Positions 25,593 through 34,231 of a DNA stretch of 64,000 bases are shown here, in pieces. A model generated the notes under the pieces. It searched no databases. It was not told the origin of the DNA and worked only from the letters and a program-made list of their open reading frames with translations. The DNA comes from Stygiolobus azoricus (GTDB lineage: Archaea; Thermoproteota; Thermoprotei_A; Sulfolobales; Sulfolobaceae): assembly GCF_009729035.1 (NCBI RefSeq), contig NZ_CP045483.1, forward strand, positions 1,923,070-1,987,069, given 5' to 3'. A program made the position numbers and the translations under genes. The stretch's first letter is position 1; each line of letters begins with the position of its first letter.

Positions 25593-26004
25593 TATAATTA
25601 CATTTCACATTAATTGTATTTAAAACTTCCCTTAATTTAAGATACATAAAAAGTTATGTCTCAAAGAGTTAAAGAAAAATGGAAAAAATAAAGATAAGAT
25701 ACCGTCTTTTCCTCTATTAAAACTGTCTTCTCTCTTTAAGAGGTACTATAGTTAAAGCTGAGATTGATCCTCACTATCAGAAAAACCAATATAGAACATT
25801 ATGGTAAATATAGCATATGTACTAAATCCTGTATGAATTTTTCCTACCTAACAAGATGGATTCTATTCAAAAAGAATTATCTTCTCTCTCAACATATATT
25901 TTCCCTAAATTTTTAAGTAAGCTCTTAAAGCATAGACCTAAATTGTCTTACACTTTCGTGTTGTAGGTAATTTTAACGTGTAGTATATTAAAAAAGAGTA
26001 TAAT
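25593..26004. other. Intergenic region, nothing recognisable
   Basis: 412 bp of AT-rich DNA in front of the SRPBCC-like gene. All frames are broken by stops, and no convincing hairpin or repeat is seen. Confidence 0.45.
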
Positions 26005-26380
26005 CTATAAGTAGTCATCATGAGAATCTCTGCCGTCAAAGACGTTAACATTTACTAGTCTCCAACCTATCCAGTTGACTATCCTTTAAGGTTAAAGGCA
26101 AAAAGCCTTGCCAAGGGGATTTATAATCCCATATTCTGATGCCATTTGCCGAGATAATTAGTAATAATAACACTCCTTTTCAGCTTGATTGTGAAAGTGA
26201 AAACTATTAATCTCTCTTTCCTTGACGGGCTAAAAGTAATGGATGAAAGTCATCTCACTAGATTGTTCTCTGAGCTTCTTTACTGCCCACCAAGACAGAG
26301 ATATAAGAGCGAATCGATGATGGGAACGATGAGCTCTCTCAAAGGAAAATCTAGCCCTTCCACATCAGAGAATTAGTTAG
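26005..26380 (-). pseudogene. Decayed protein-coding remnant of unknown family
   Basis: Minus-strand translation shows coding-like blocks separated by stops and frame changes. They are DVEGLDFPLRELIVPIIDSL then LYLCLGGQ (26290-26370), FSPSRKERLIVFTFTIKLKR, and, in another frame, ASEYGIINPLGKAF and WIGWRLVNVNVFDGRDSH ending at TAG 26005. Codon-like order and residue choice argue that this was a gene. A plus-strand frame over 26185-26376 is its shadow. The family is not recognised; a weak resemblance of the LGG block to RAMP-type Cas proteins is not enough to name it. Confidence 0.4.
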
Positions 26381-26445
26381 CCTTTCTACTATATGCGTAT
26401 ATCCATCAAGTTAATGCTTTAACTTTTTACCGGCTTAATTATCAC

Positions 26446-27738
26446 ATGAAGAGAAAGTTGTCCCTCCTTGAGGCTACTGCCATAGGTCTAGGTAATATAA
26501 TTGGTGCTGGTATATTCGTTATGGCCGGTAGCACCATAAACCTCGCTGGACCAGCTGCACTAATCTCCTTTATAATTACGGGATTACTCGCCATGAGTAT
26601 TGGTTTAAATAGTGCAGAACTCGCTTCAAAGTATCCAGATACTGAGGGAGGAGTTTACTCTTTTGCAAAACTAACCATGGGAGATACTGTGGGCTTCTTA
26701 GTGGGCTGGATGAGAATGATTTCATATTCTGTGTCTGGAGCGGCTACAGCGTTGGGATTTGCGAGCTACCTTCAGATACCTAGGCTTACATACGTAATTG
26801 CGGGAGCTCTCATTATGGTTTTGAGCGGAATTTACTTAGCAGGATTGAAACTTGCTTCCAAGATAGAATCAATATTAGTCGTAATTAACATTGGCGGTTT
26901 AGTTCTATTTATCACCTTCTCGTTAGCATCAAGTAAGTTCAACATATCTCACTTTACACCTTTAGCTCCTCATGGCTTAAACGGAATTCTAACCGCCTCT
27001 TCTTTAGCGTTTTTCGCCTACTCTGGGTTTAACACCATAGCAACTTTAACACCTGACGTGGAAAACGGAGACAAAAACATCCCTAAGGCAATAGTATTGT
27101 CCTTACTCATCACTTCAGTACTTTATGTCCTCGTGGTGTTTTCCATGTTGTACTTACTGCCTTGGCAAGTCTACGGTACTCAAGGGAACCCATTGACTTT
27201 CGCTTTGCAAGAAGCTAAAGCTCCACTTTTTGTGGTCTTAGCTGTTTCTACTACTGCTATTATTGCTACGCTTACTGTAACCCTATCTACAATAATTGCT
27301 ACCGTGAGGACTTTAAAGCAAATGGCTATGGACAACTTAATACCCTCGAGACTTGCTGCAAATGAAGCTTTACCGACTCTCATTGTAGCATCAATAATGA
27401 TATCGTCTTTGAGTCTTGGTAATGTTGAAGGAATTGGACTCGTCTCCAACTTTGGGACAGTGTTTTCTTATCTTACTACGGCTATGGCTGTAATAATATC
27501 TAGGAGGAGGGGTTATATGGGTTCGTTTAAAGCCCCTTTTTACCCGGCGTTACAAGTATTGTCTATTTTATTATCTATAGTCGTATTGACCGCTTTAGGT
27601 GAGGAGAGTCTAGTATTAGGCGTCTTGTCAATATTAATAGGGTTAATTATTCACGTAATTCACGTAGAAATAAACTTGGTAGAGAAAGGTAAAACTCTAA
27701 ACCCTCATGGTAAAATCGGGAAACTTAATTCAGAGTAA
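26446..27738 (+). CDS. APC-superfamily amino acid permease
   Basis: 430 residues with about twelve membrane segments. The N-terminal KLSLLEATAIGLGNIIGAGI and FVMAG is the helix-1 GxG(I/A)xxGxIF substrate motif, and EGGVYSFAKLTMGDTVGFLVGW is the conserved loop-helix-3 region. Helix 6 is AFFAYSGFNTIATLTPDVEN, typical of this family, which imports amino acids with protons. The C-terminal tail is hydrophilic (ca 25 residues). It appears monocistronic and is followed by T-rich DNA (27790-27850) suited to termination. Confidence 0.85.
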   Translation: MKRKLSLLEATAIGLGNIIGAGIFVMAGSTINLAGPAALISFIITGLLAMSIGLNSAELASKYPDTEGGVYSFAKLTMGDTVGFLVGWMRMISYSVSGAATALGFASYLQIPRLTYVIAGALIMVLSGIYLAGLKLASKIESILVVINIGGLVLFITFSLASSKFNISHFTPLAPHGLNGILTASSLAFFAYSGFNTIATLTPDVENGDKNIPKAIVLSLLITSVLYVLVVFSMLYLLPWQVYGTQGNPLTFALQEAKAPLFVVLAVSTTAIIATLTVTLSTIIATVRTLKQMAMDNLIPSRLAANEALPTLIVASIMISSLSLGNVEGIGLVSNFGTVFSYLTTAMAVIISRRRGYMGSFKAPFYPALQVLSILLSIVVLTALGEESLVLGVLSILIGLIIHVIHVEINLVEKGKTLNPHGKIGKLNSE

Positions 27739-27915
27739 TTGGAAATCTATCAGCTTTGTTAACCACAGCGTAAAAAGAGGTTGCGTTCTCTTTCTTTTTA
27801 ACAATTTTTATCCAAAAAGAGAATTTTATTCTTTATCATGTTGAATACATATCAGTGACATATTTTTGTTTATTTTCAATATGTTAGAAATTTGTTATGA
27901 CACGTTTTGAGTAAG

Positions 27916-27924
27916 TTTATATAA
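27916..27924 (+). promoter_or_regulatory. TATA box of the ABC importer operon
   Basis: TTTATATAA lies centred 27 nt before the ATG at 27947, so the first gene is probably leaderless. No other strong promoter is seen until after the 195-residue gene ends at 34049, which supports one long operon. Confidence 0.6.
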
Positions 27925-27946
27925 GGTATAAAAAAGAAAATTACAT

Positions 27947-28933
27947 ATGGGATTTTTAAATTACGCTCTAAGAAGGGCCATTGATAGGTTTGTACTATTG
28001 ATTGCCTTAGTGATCCTAATGTGGGCTATAGTTGAGGGCCTTCCAGAATTATTCGGAATAAATCCCGCAATATGGTATGCCCCAGTAGGACAACTTGGTA
28101 AGTCAGCCTCTTTTTATCAGAATATAATTAATACGATATCCATATTGTACGGCTTTAACAAACCGATATACGTCCAATTCGTCGATTATATGAAAAATTT
28201 ACTTACCTTTAACTTAGGTTATGATTTTCAGCATCACGAGTATGTAATAGTTGAAATTGAGAGGGCTTTGCCCTACACCGTACTCCTTACAGTACCGCCT
28301 TTTATATTTCAGACAATTTTAGCTATTATTTTAGGGTCCTACGCTGCTATAAAAAGGAACACTTGGGTTGACCATCTTATTTCTAACTATCTGATAATCC
28401 AGTATAATATTCCGGGCTTCTTCATATTAGCCGTTTTATGGGTTATTTTCGCAGTTTACGTTAAAATAGTCCCTATATCAGCAATCTCAGTGATTAATTT
28501 CAGCAAGCCAGTTACAATACTTGAAGCCTATTGGTTACCTTGGGTAATCCAGACCTTTATTTTTGGATTCCCAGTAAGGGGAATACTCATGAGGAACACT
28601 ATGATTGACATCATAGATTCGGATTTCATAAAATACGCTAGAACTATAGGATTCAGTGAGAGAATTATCAGGGGAATGGCTAGAAGGAACGCTTTGATCC
28701 CCGTAATTACGAGGACTGCAATAGATTTAGCATTCATCCTAGGTGGTATTTACTTCATAGAGTATATTTTTGGCATACCCGGAATGGGATATTTGGGAGT
28801 TGTAGCTGCATTGGAGCTCAATATCCCCTTGTTAGTAGGATCCTTCTACTTACTAACTTTATACGCACTAATTATCCTTTACATAAACGACCTAATATAT
28901 CCTTTAATAGACCCAAGAATAAAGCTAAGGTGA
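27947..28933 (+). CDS. Peptide/oligosaccharide ABC transporter permease, DppB type
   Basis: 328 residues with six membrane segments. It has the N-terminal helix (about 12-30), a short external part (about 32-75 with YGFNKPIYVQFVDYMKNLL) and the BPD permease domain. That domain's EAA-like loop reads KYARTIGFSERIIRGMARRNALIPVITR (about 226-253) and contacts the ATPases. Length and layout are normal for DppB. Its partner permease starts 8 bp after its stop. It is the first gene of the operon and forms the import channel with the next gene. Confidence 0.88.
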   Translation: MGFLNYALRRAIDRFVLLIALVILMWAIVEGLPELFGINPAIWYAPVGQLGKSASFYQNIINTISILYGFNKPIYVQFVDYMKNLLTFNLGYDFQHHEYVIVEIERALPYTVLLTVPPFIFQTILAIILGSYAAIKRNTWVDHLISNYLIIQYNIPGFFILAVLWVIFAVYVKIVPISAISVINFSKPVTILEAYWLPWVIQTFIFGFPVRGILMRNTMIDIIDSDFIKYARTIGFSERIIRGMARRNALIPVITRTAIDLAFILGGIYFIEYIFGIPGMGYLGVVAALELNIPLLVGSFYLLTLYALIILYINDLIYPLIDPRIKLR

Positions 28934-28940
28934 TAGATTA

Positions 28941-30527
28941 ATGAGAATCCCTACATTATTACGACTCAAGACAATGATAATTGCATTAGTGATTCTCGCT
29001 GTTCTTTTAGGAAGCGTTATAGGAGGATATTTAATAATACCCGAGGCAAATCCCTATACTCCTGCTGGACAAGATGCTGCTGCTCCCTATGCTGTACCAT
29101 ATTGGGCGTCTATATTTTACGGTAACTTACCTCCCAATATAGATATTCCTCCAACTTATGATCTAATAGCTGCTAAAAGCCCAAACGTGATAAATTACTG
29201 GCACTTAACCAATTTCACTTACAATGGTGACAAAGTTACCGTAATTTGGAATGATAGCTTCGGTCCTACTGGAGAATCTAACTTTGAAAAGACTCTATCG
29301 ACTTACGGTAATACTGGAAATGGCTCAATTGAGATAATAATTACTGGGCCTAATCCCCTCAATCTAACCTTATATCATACTTTTGACTATACTTATCTAC
29401 CACCAGGTGGATTTAATACCTTCCAAATGCAGGCAAGTATATATTATACTTCCTCAAACGCGTTCTTTGTGTTTAACGGTTACTTGATAAATCCGAAAAA
29501 CGAGTCATTTTGGATGTTCGCCTCTGGAAATACCATACCAACGAATTACATAACTATAAGTCCCGTCTTCAAATATATAGGGGCTGGAACTTGGAATTAC
29601 ATAATATCCAGCTCCGGTAGTGCTAGTACAACACCTTGGTTCTATACTAGTAATATATCTGTTGCACAAGCTGCTTTAGCTTACAATATTTTATTACATG
29701 AAGCCTTCAACACTACTGGGACTTACATTGTTGAATATCAAATTAATTACATACCTAACGGAGGAGATTCTAAACTAACCATCTATCTGTCTGACTTGTT
29801 CTTTAAGTTTTTAGGTAGTCGATACGGCCTATTGGGAACTGATAATAACGGAGCTAGTGTTTATGCGGAATATGTTCAAGGAGGGTTATTTGATTTAGGA
29901 CTCGCATTAGTAGTTGGATTAGCTATAGTAGGTGTAGGTGCAGTTGTTGGTCTGTTAGCTGGATATTATGGAGGAAAACTTGATCAGATACTAATTTCTA
30001 TCTCAGATTTCATTTTATTAATTCCGGGGCTTGCATTACTAATCATCTTAATAACGATATTTCAGCAGATCTTCTTAGGGGCTAACAAAGTCCTTCTAAT
30101 AATTATTGTCCTAGTAATACTAAGCTGGCCCCCAACAGCAAGAATAATAAGAGGTCAAACTTTAGCTGTAAGGAGTATGCCTTTTATAGAGGCTGCAAGA
30201 GCGTTAGGAATGAGTAACATGCAGATACTTAGGAAACACGTAATAAGACACGTTATGCCAATAATAATAGCCCAACTCATATTCGACATCCCGGCGGTAA
30301 TAGGTATCGAGTCTGCACTGGACTTCCTAGGTATAGGAATAATAACTTTTCCAACTTGGGGTAACATGCTGGGATTCTCAGCTAATGCTGCTTTATCTGC
30401 ACCATCATTTGCATGGTGGTGGATTCTTCCGCCTGGGATTGCATTATTCCTATTAGGAATAAGCCTATTTTATGTGGGAGAAGCAATTACGAGATATTAT
30501 GGTTCCTTAACAGGTGAAGTACATTGA
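28941..30527 (+). CDS. Peptide/oligosaccharide ABC transporter permease, DppC type, with large ectodomain
   Basis: 528 residues, against about 280-320 for ordinary DppC. Helix 1 lies at about 11-32. The DppC signature (LLGTDNNGASVYAEYVQGG), which normally follows within some 30-40 residues, appears only at 297-315. The intervening part, about residues 55-290, is beta-rich with several N-glycosylation sites (NFT, NDS, NGS, NLT, NES, NIS, NTT) and must face outside. Residues 316-528 form the standard five-helix core with the EAA loop EAARALGMSNMQILRKHVIRHVMP. The stop overlaps the next start by 4 bp. The inserted domain may dock the large binding protein. Confidence 0.88.
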   Translation: MRIPTLLRLKTMIIALVILAVLLGSVIGGYLIIPEANPYTPAGQDAAAPYAVPYWASIFYGNLPPNIDIPPTYDLIAAKSPNVINYWHLTNFTYNGDKVTVIWNDSFGPTGESNFEKTLSTYGNTGNGSIEIIITGPNPLNLTLYHTFDYTYLPPGGFNTFQMQASIYYTSSNAFFVFNGYLINPKNESFWMFASGNTIPTNYITISPVFKYIGAGTWNYIISSSGSASTTPWFYTSNISVAQAALAYNILLHEAFNTTGTYIVEYQINYIPNGGDSKLTIYLSDLFFKFLGSRYGLLGTDNNGASVYAEYVQGGLFDLGLALVVGLAIVGVGAVVGLLAGYYGGKLDQILISISDFILLIPGLALLIILITIFQQIFLGANKVLLIIIVLVILSWPPTARIIRGQTLAVRSMPFIEAARALGMSNMQILRKHVIRHVMPIIIAQLIFDIPAVIGIESALDFLGIGIITFPTWGNMLGFSANAALSAPSFAWWWILPPGIALFLLGISLFYVGEAITRYYGSLTGEVH

Positions 30528-31498
30528 GTTTAGAAGTTAGAAACTTAAATGTCACTTACTATGTAGGTAAAGCTTCTATGAATGCCGTAAGAGACGTATC
30601 ATTTTCCTTAGAAAGAGGAGATTCTCTAGGAGTTATAGGAGAAACAGGCTCAGGAAAGACGACCTTGGCCTCAGCTATAATGAGGATACTCCCTCCTAAC
30701 GCTAATGCCTCTGGAAACATCCTCCTTAATGGTGAGGATATATTAAATATGGATATCGAAAAGTTCAGAAAGACCGTGAGGTGGAAGAAGATTTCCATAA
30801 TTCCACAATACTCAATGAACTCCTTTAATCCTATTAAGAAAGTAGGAGAACAATTAGTAAAGATAATACTAGAACATGAACCGAACACGGACGTACACAG
30901 TGCTGTTGAGAGGGTGATGAAATTATTTGAGAACTTGAATTTACCCCCAGAGACTTTTCAGAAATATCCGGAAGAGTTATCAGGAGGTCAAAGACAGAGA
31001 GCAGTAATTGCCTCAGCCCTTCTCCTAAATCCAGAGTTAGTCATAGCAGACGAGCCTACTACTGCCCTTGACGTGATAAATCAGGCAAGGGTAATATCCT
31101 TAATTAAGACGAGAATAGTTGATACGGGACATACACTGATATACATCACTCATGATATAGCCGTTGTAGCTGGAATTGCGAAGAAGATAGCTACTATGTA
31201 TGCAGGAAAAATAATGGAGATCGGAGACTCTAAAAAGATCTTCAAAGAACCTCTACACCCCTACACAAAGGGACTTCTAGCTTCAGTCCCTGATATCAGG
31301 TACGGGAAAGTCAAAAAAATCTATTATATTCCTGGCGATCCACCAGACATGACAAAGCCTTTTAGGGGTTGTCCTTTTGCACCCAGATGTAGCCTAGCTA
31401 AGGACATTTGTAGAGAAGAAGAACCTCAAGTGAGACTTGTAAATGGGAGATTAGTAGCGTGCCACTTCGCCGATAAAGAGGTAATCAAGAATGTCTGA
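30524..31498 (+). CDS. ABC transporter ATPase, DppD type
   Basis: 324 residues. Walker A GETGSGKT (about 42-49), the signature LSGGQRQR (about 150) and Walker B LVIADEPTTALD are all intact. The C-terminal oligopeptide-transporter extension (PGDPPDMTKPFRGCPFAPRC, then CREEEP and CHFA) carries four cysteines that bind an Fe-S cluster or metal in related proteins. It overlaps the permease gene by 4 bp and the second ATPase gene by 8 bp, so translation is coupled. It would pair with the next gene product to drive the two permeases. Confidence 0.9.
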   Translation: MSLEVRNLNVTYYVGKASMNAVRDVSFSLERGDSLGVIGETGSGKTTLASAIMRILPPNANASGNILLNGEDILNMDIEKFRKTVRWKKISIIPQYSMNSFNPIKKVGEQLVKIILEHEPNTDVHSAVERVMKLFENLNLPPETFQKYPEELSGGQRQRAVIASALLLNPELVIADEPTTALDVINQARVISLIKTRIVDTGHTLIYITHDIAVVAGIAKKIATMYAGKIMEIGDSKKIFKEPLHPYTKGLLASVPDIRYGKVKKIYYIPGDPPDMTKPFRGCPFAPRCSLAKDICREEEPQVRLVNGRLVACHFADKEVIKNV

Positions 31499-32504
31499 GA
31501 CAGTGGTAAGAGCTGAGAATGTTCAAGTCAAATACCTTATCGGTAGGGCAGGGTTGTTTAAGAGGATATACGTAAATGCAGTAAACGGAGTATCGTTAGA
31601 TGTAAAGAAAGGAGAGATCGTAAGCCTAATAGGGGAATCTGGGTCAGGAAAGACCACGTTAGGAAAGGCTATGCTCAGACTTGTTGATATATATAGCGGA
31701 AAGATATATTGGGATAGTACGGATGTTACTAAAGATAGTAAGAAGGATGTGACTAAATTAAGGGATGTGACTAAATTAAGTGAGGGAATACTTAGAAGAT
31801 TAAGGAAGAATTTTCAATTGATTCAGCAAGATCCTTACGGAGCTTTAGACCCTAGATTAACGATATACGAGATATTGGCAGAGGGTTTAAGATTACATAA
31901 ACTCGTGAAATCACAAGAAGAAGAAAGGGAAAAAATATACGAAATACTAAAGATAGTGAAACTAACTCCGCCTGAAAACTTCATAAAGAAAAGACCGTAT
32001 GAACTCTCAGGGGGACAGAGACAAAGGGTAGTAGTGGCTAGAGCACTGCTCTTACAGCCGAAATTTATAGTTGCTGACGAGCCTATATCAATGCTCGACG
32101 CATCCACAAGGGGACAAATACTTGAGTTCATCTTAAAGGATAGAGAGACGAGGCAGACAGCATACTTGTTTATAACTCACGATATCTCTATTGCAAGCTA
32201 CATTTCGGATAGGATAGCAGTAATGTACCTTGGCAAAATTGTGGAAATGGGAAAACCTGAAGAAGTCATTAGCGAACCATTACATCCGTATACTAAGGCG
32301 TTAATCGATGCAGTTCCAGTTCCAGATCCTGATTACGGTATTAAAGAGCCTAATATAAAAGGGGAACTACCAAGTCCTATAGAGTTACCTTCTGGATGTG
32401 TCTTTAACCCCAGATGCCCCCTCGCTAAACCTATCTGCAAAGAGAAAGAACCTGAGTTGAAGAAGGTGAAAGGGGATCACTATGTGGCATGCCATCTTTA
32501 TTAA
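31491..32504 (+). CDS. ABC transporter ATPase, DppF type
   Basis: 337 residues. Walker A GESGSGKT, Q-loop QQDPYGALDPRLT, signature LSGGQRQR and Walker B FIVADEPISMLDAS are intact. The C-terminal oligopeptide domain has CVFNPRCPLAKPIC and a final CHLY. Between Walker A and the Q-loop it carries a perfect in-frame 18-bp tandem duplication (31745-31780) that repeats DVTKL; the enzyme should tolerate it because this is a surface loop. The 3' end overlaps the next gene by 23 bp, unusually deep, which ties the unknown genes that follow to the transporter. Confidence 0.9.
   Translation: MSETVVRAENVQVKYLIGRAGLFKRIYVNAVNGVSLDVKKGEIVSLIGESGSGKTTLGKAMLRLVDIYSGKIYWDSTDVTKDSKKDVTKLRDVTKLSEGILRRLRKNFQLIQQDPYGALDPRLTIYEILAEGLRLHKLVKSQEEEREKIYEILKIVKLTPPENFIKKRPYELSGGQRQRVVVARALLLQPKFIVADEPISMLDASTRGQILEFILKDRETRQTAYLFITHDISIASYISDRIAVMYLGKIVEMGKPEEVISEPLHPYTKALIDAVPVPDPDYGIKEPNIKGELPSPIELPSGCVFNPRCPLAKPICKEKEPELKKVKGDHYVACHLY
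31745..31780 (+). repeat. 18-bp perfect tandem duplication inside the DppF-type gene
   Basis: GGATGTGACTAAATTAAG occurs twice with no spacer (31745-31762 and 31763-31780). It adds six residues in frame. The absence of any mismatch suggests a recent event. Confidence 0.95.
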
Positions 32505-33186
32505 CTTGCTATTATTCTTCTCCCTCTTTTTTACTGGTCACCAACTTTTAGCATATAAGGGTATGCTAGGAGGATTTAATGTATCCTTATCGGTTAACAT
32601 AAACTACAACGAGATATCTCAAAACGAGTACAACGTTACGATCACAGAAAATGGCTTGAGCATTAACAATACACTCGGTTTAAAAAGTCAGATCCACGGT
32701 AAGTATTATTATATCGTTAATTATTCTAATAACCGCCTGAGTATAACATATTGCTTGTTAAACTCATCGGGAGTCGTATTGTATCCCTTCTATTTACCGT
32801 TTAATTTACATAACGGTAGTCTTATGCTTTATATAAGTGTGTACAATGGAACCAATCATTTAGCCTATATTATTGCTAACTCCTCTGTTAAAAGTTTGGA
32901 AAATGAAATAGTCTTAAATTTCACCGACTTTAACTTGACAGCAGATCCAATATATTACGTATCTGCCCTATATGAGTACAAAAACGGTGTTCTTAATAAC
33001 GTGATACAAAACTACTCTAACTCATATGGGATATTCTTAGAGACCCAATTAACGTTAGACAATTCGTCTAAGATTAATTATCTTATCATCGCTACGACGG
33101 TTGTTATAACTATACTTGCAGTATCGTTAGTGGTAGTGAAGAAAAAGCTTAATTGCAGATATTGCAACCATGATCCCATCTCCTAA
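32482..33186 (+). CDS. Bitopic surface protein encoded in the ABC operon, unknown function
   Basis: 234 residues. It has an N-terminal signal or membrane segment (about 4-24) and an outside domain (about 26-197) that is beta-rich with over ten N-glycosylation sequons. A C-terminal membrane helix (about 199-220) is followed by a short basic cytoplasmic tail with CRYCNHD. The start ATG at 32482 lies inside the preceding ATPase gene (23-bp overlap), and its end overlaps the next gene by 17 bp. No homology is recognised. Position and topology suggest an accessory subunit next to the permeases or the binding protein; this is inference. Confidence 0.7.
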   Translation: MWHAIFINLLLFFSLFFTGHQLLAYKGMLGGFNVSLSVNINYNEISQNEYNVTITENGLSINNTLGLKSQIHGKYYYIVNYSNNRLSITYCLLNSSGVVLYPFYLPFNLHNGSLMLYISVYNGTNHLAYIIANSSVKSLENEIVLNFTDFNLTADPIYYVSALYEYKNGVLNNVIQNYSNSYGIFLETQLTLDNSSKINYLIIATTVVITILAVSLVVVKKKLNCRYCNHDPIS

Positions 33187-33487
33187 CGAACGTATGTATA
33201 TGTATAGTACACTGGATTCACTAGTGAAGCTCATAAACCTATATCCCGTGAATGAGCGTGAAAAAGTTGTAGAGACCATAAATTCTGCTCTGAAAAAAGT
33301 TAAAGAATATAAGACGAAATATCCTCAATATGTGACGTCATACCTCAAATCATTCTTATCTACTATGTTAGAAAAGTTAAAAGAGGGTCTAGAAAAGTTA
33401 CAAAACCAGTGGAAAAGGCATCACAGCTTGTTGCTCAAAAAACCTACTCCACTGGAGGAGGATGAAGTTGGAGATATTGTCGACTAG
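33170..33487 (+). CDS. Small helical cytoplasmic protein, ABC operon, unknown
   Basis: 105 residues, no membrane segment, highly charged and helical (TLDSLVKLINLY, KVVETINSALKKVKEY, a coiled-coil-like FLSTMLEKLKEGLEKLQNQW), ending in an acidic tail (EEDEVGDIVD). ATG 33170 overlaps the preceding gene by 17 bp; ATG 33194 or 33200 are alternatives. It overlaps the next gene by 26 bp. I do not recognise it. The chain of overlaps indicates co-expression with the importer. Confidence 0.55.
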   Translation: MIPSPNERMYMYSTLDSLVKLINLYPVNEREKVVETINSALKKVKEYKTKYPQYVTSYLKSFLSTMLEKLKEGLEKLQNQWKRHHSLLLKKPTPLEEDEVGDIVD

Positions 33488-34049
33488 GGAACAGTTGATT
33501 GATATAATTAAAAATGGTAATACGAATTGCAGAGCGTTAACTAATAGCTATGAGGAGGTAAGTGGACTATGCATTACCACTTTATATTTTAGGTTAGAAC
33601 GGCCAATGCTCTACGTTCTATATGATAATAAGGCCTATGTTATTGGTAATTCCGAATACGGTAGGAGATTGAAGTTAATAAACGATAATTTAGTGAAGTT
33701 AGTGGAGAAAGCAGCTAAACGATATGATATAATAGGGACAATAATAGCATTGATGTATGTTACACAAGGTACTAAAAATGTTCCGAATGGTGCTATTTAT
33801 CATTTTGTACCATTTTTACCTCCTAATGGATCTGTATCAACGACTCCAGCATATATTTACGACCTTTATACATTGCCTTCTGCATATTATAATAAACTAT
33901 TCGAGGACTTTGTAGATACAGATGTATTTCATCTACTCTACTTGCAGGATGACCATACGACATTACTTGCTCTTCCTGCTTCTCATAATCTCAAAAAAGG
34001 CGACATAATTTACGTTGATAGTGGACGACAAATAAGGAAATGGATTTAA
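33462..34049 (+). CDS. Unknown cytoplasmic protein of the ABC operon (with inverted broken paralogue)
   Basis: 195 residues, soluble, alpha/beta. Notable blocks are LYFRLERPMLYVLYDNKAYV, IIGTIIALMYVTQGTKN, YHFVPFLPPN, PAYIYDLYTLP and a C-terminal LPASHNLKKGDIIYVDSG. A GGAGG lies 3 nt before the ATG at 33462, so translation can start inside the previous gene. No known family is recognised. A second, damaged copy lies in inverted orientation at 34232-34555. The alignment of the two copies marks FRLE, NSEYG, YVTQGTKN, PFLPPN and PAY-YDL as conserved, which supports this being a real protein. Confidence 0.7.
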   Translation: MKLEILSTREQLIDIIKNGNTNCRALTNSYEEVSGLCITTLYFRLERPMLYVLYDNKAYVIGNSEYGRRLKLINDNLVKLVEKAAKRYDIIGTIIALMYVTQGTKNVPNGAIYHFVPFLPPNGSVSTTPAYIYDLYTLPSAYYNKLFEDFVDTDVFHLLYLQDDHTTLLALPASHNLKKGDIIYVDSGRQIRKWI

Positions 34050-34084
34050 ATGGAGAATCCTTAACCTTTTTATGTTCGTTTATC

Positions 34085-34231
34085 ATGAGTTAAAGTACCT
34101 ATCCTCAGATGGGAGCCCGATGGCGTTGGGCTCGACTGAGCCCCATGAGGTGCGGGTGAAGCTAATGAATCCGCACCAAGGGCTAACCCCGCTCACGGAA
34201 TTAAAAGTACCGTAAGCGGGGAAACGCAAAG
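34085..34231 (+). mobile_element. Right-end relic of an IS200/IS605 element (TnpB tail)
   Basis: GC-rich block in AT-rich DNA. One plus-strand frame reads SSDGSPMALGSTEPHEVRV then KLMNPHQGLTPLTELKVP and TAA (34213). I recognise this as the C-terminal tail that TnpB genes of Sulfolobales acquire by reading through the right end. No tnpA or catalytic TnpB sequence remains. It sits exactly where the inverted copy of the 195-residue gene loses homology, so it interrupted that copy. Confidence 0.65.
34128..34221 (+). ncRNA. Three consecutive hairpins of an orphan omega-RNA-like scaffold
   Basis: Stem 1: GGGCTC (34128-34133) with GAGCCC (34138-34143). Stem 2: GTGCGG (34150-34155) with CCGCAC (34171-34176). 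Stem 3: 34187-34198 with 34210-34221 (CCCCGCT and ACGG paired, one mismatch, 11-nt loop). All stems are intact although the transposon body is gone. The nuclease guide RNA of IS605 elements ends after such a terminal hairpin. Expression is not known. Confidence 0.45.

Noticed and set aside
26290..26370. RAMP-type Cas protein (LGG-block) in the decayed gene
   Set aside because: The resemblance is limited to a few residues, with stops in between, and no other cas gene or array exists in the window.
26185..26376. Plus-strand 63-codon frame as a small gene
   Set aside because: The opposite strand has better coding character in several blocks; no promoter precedes the plus frame.
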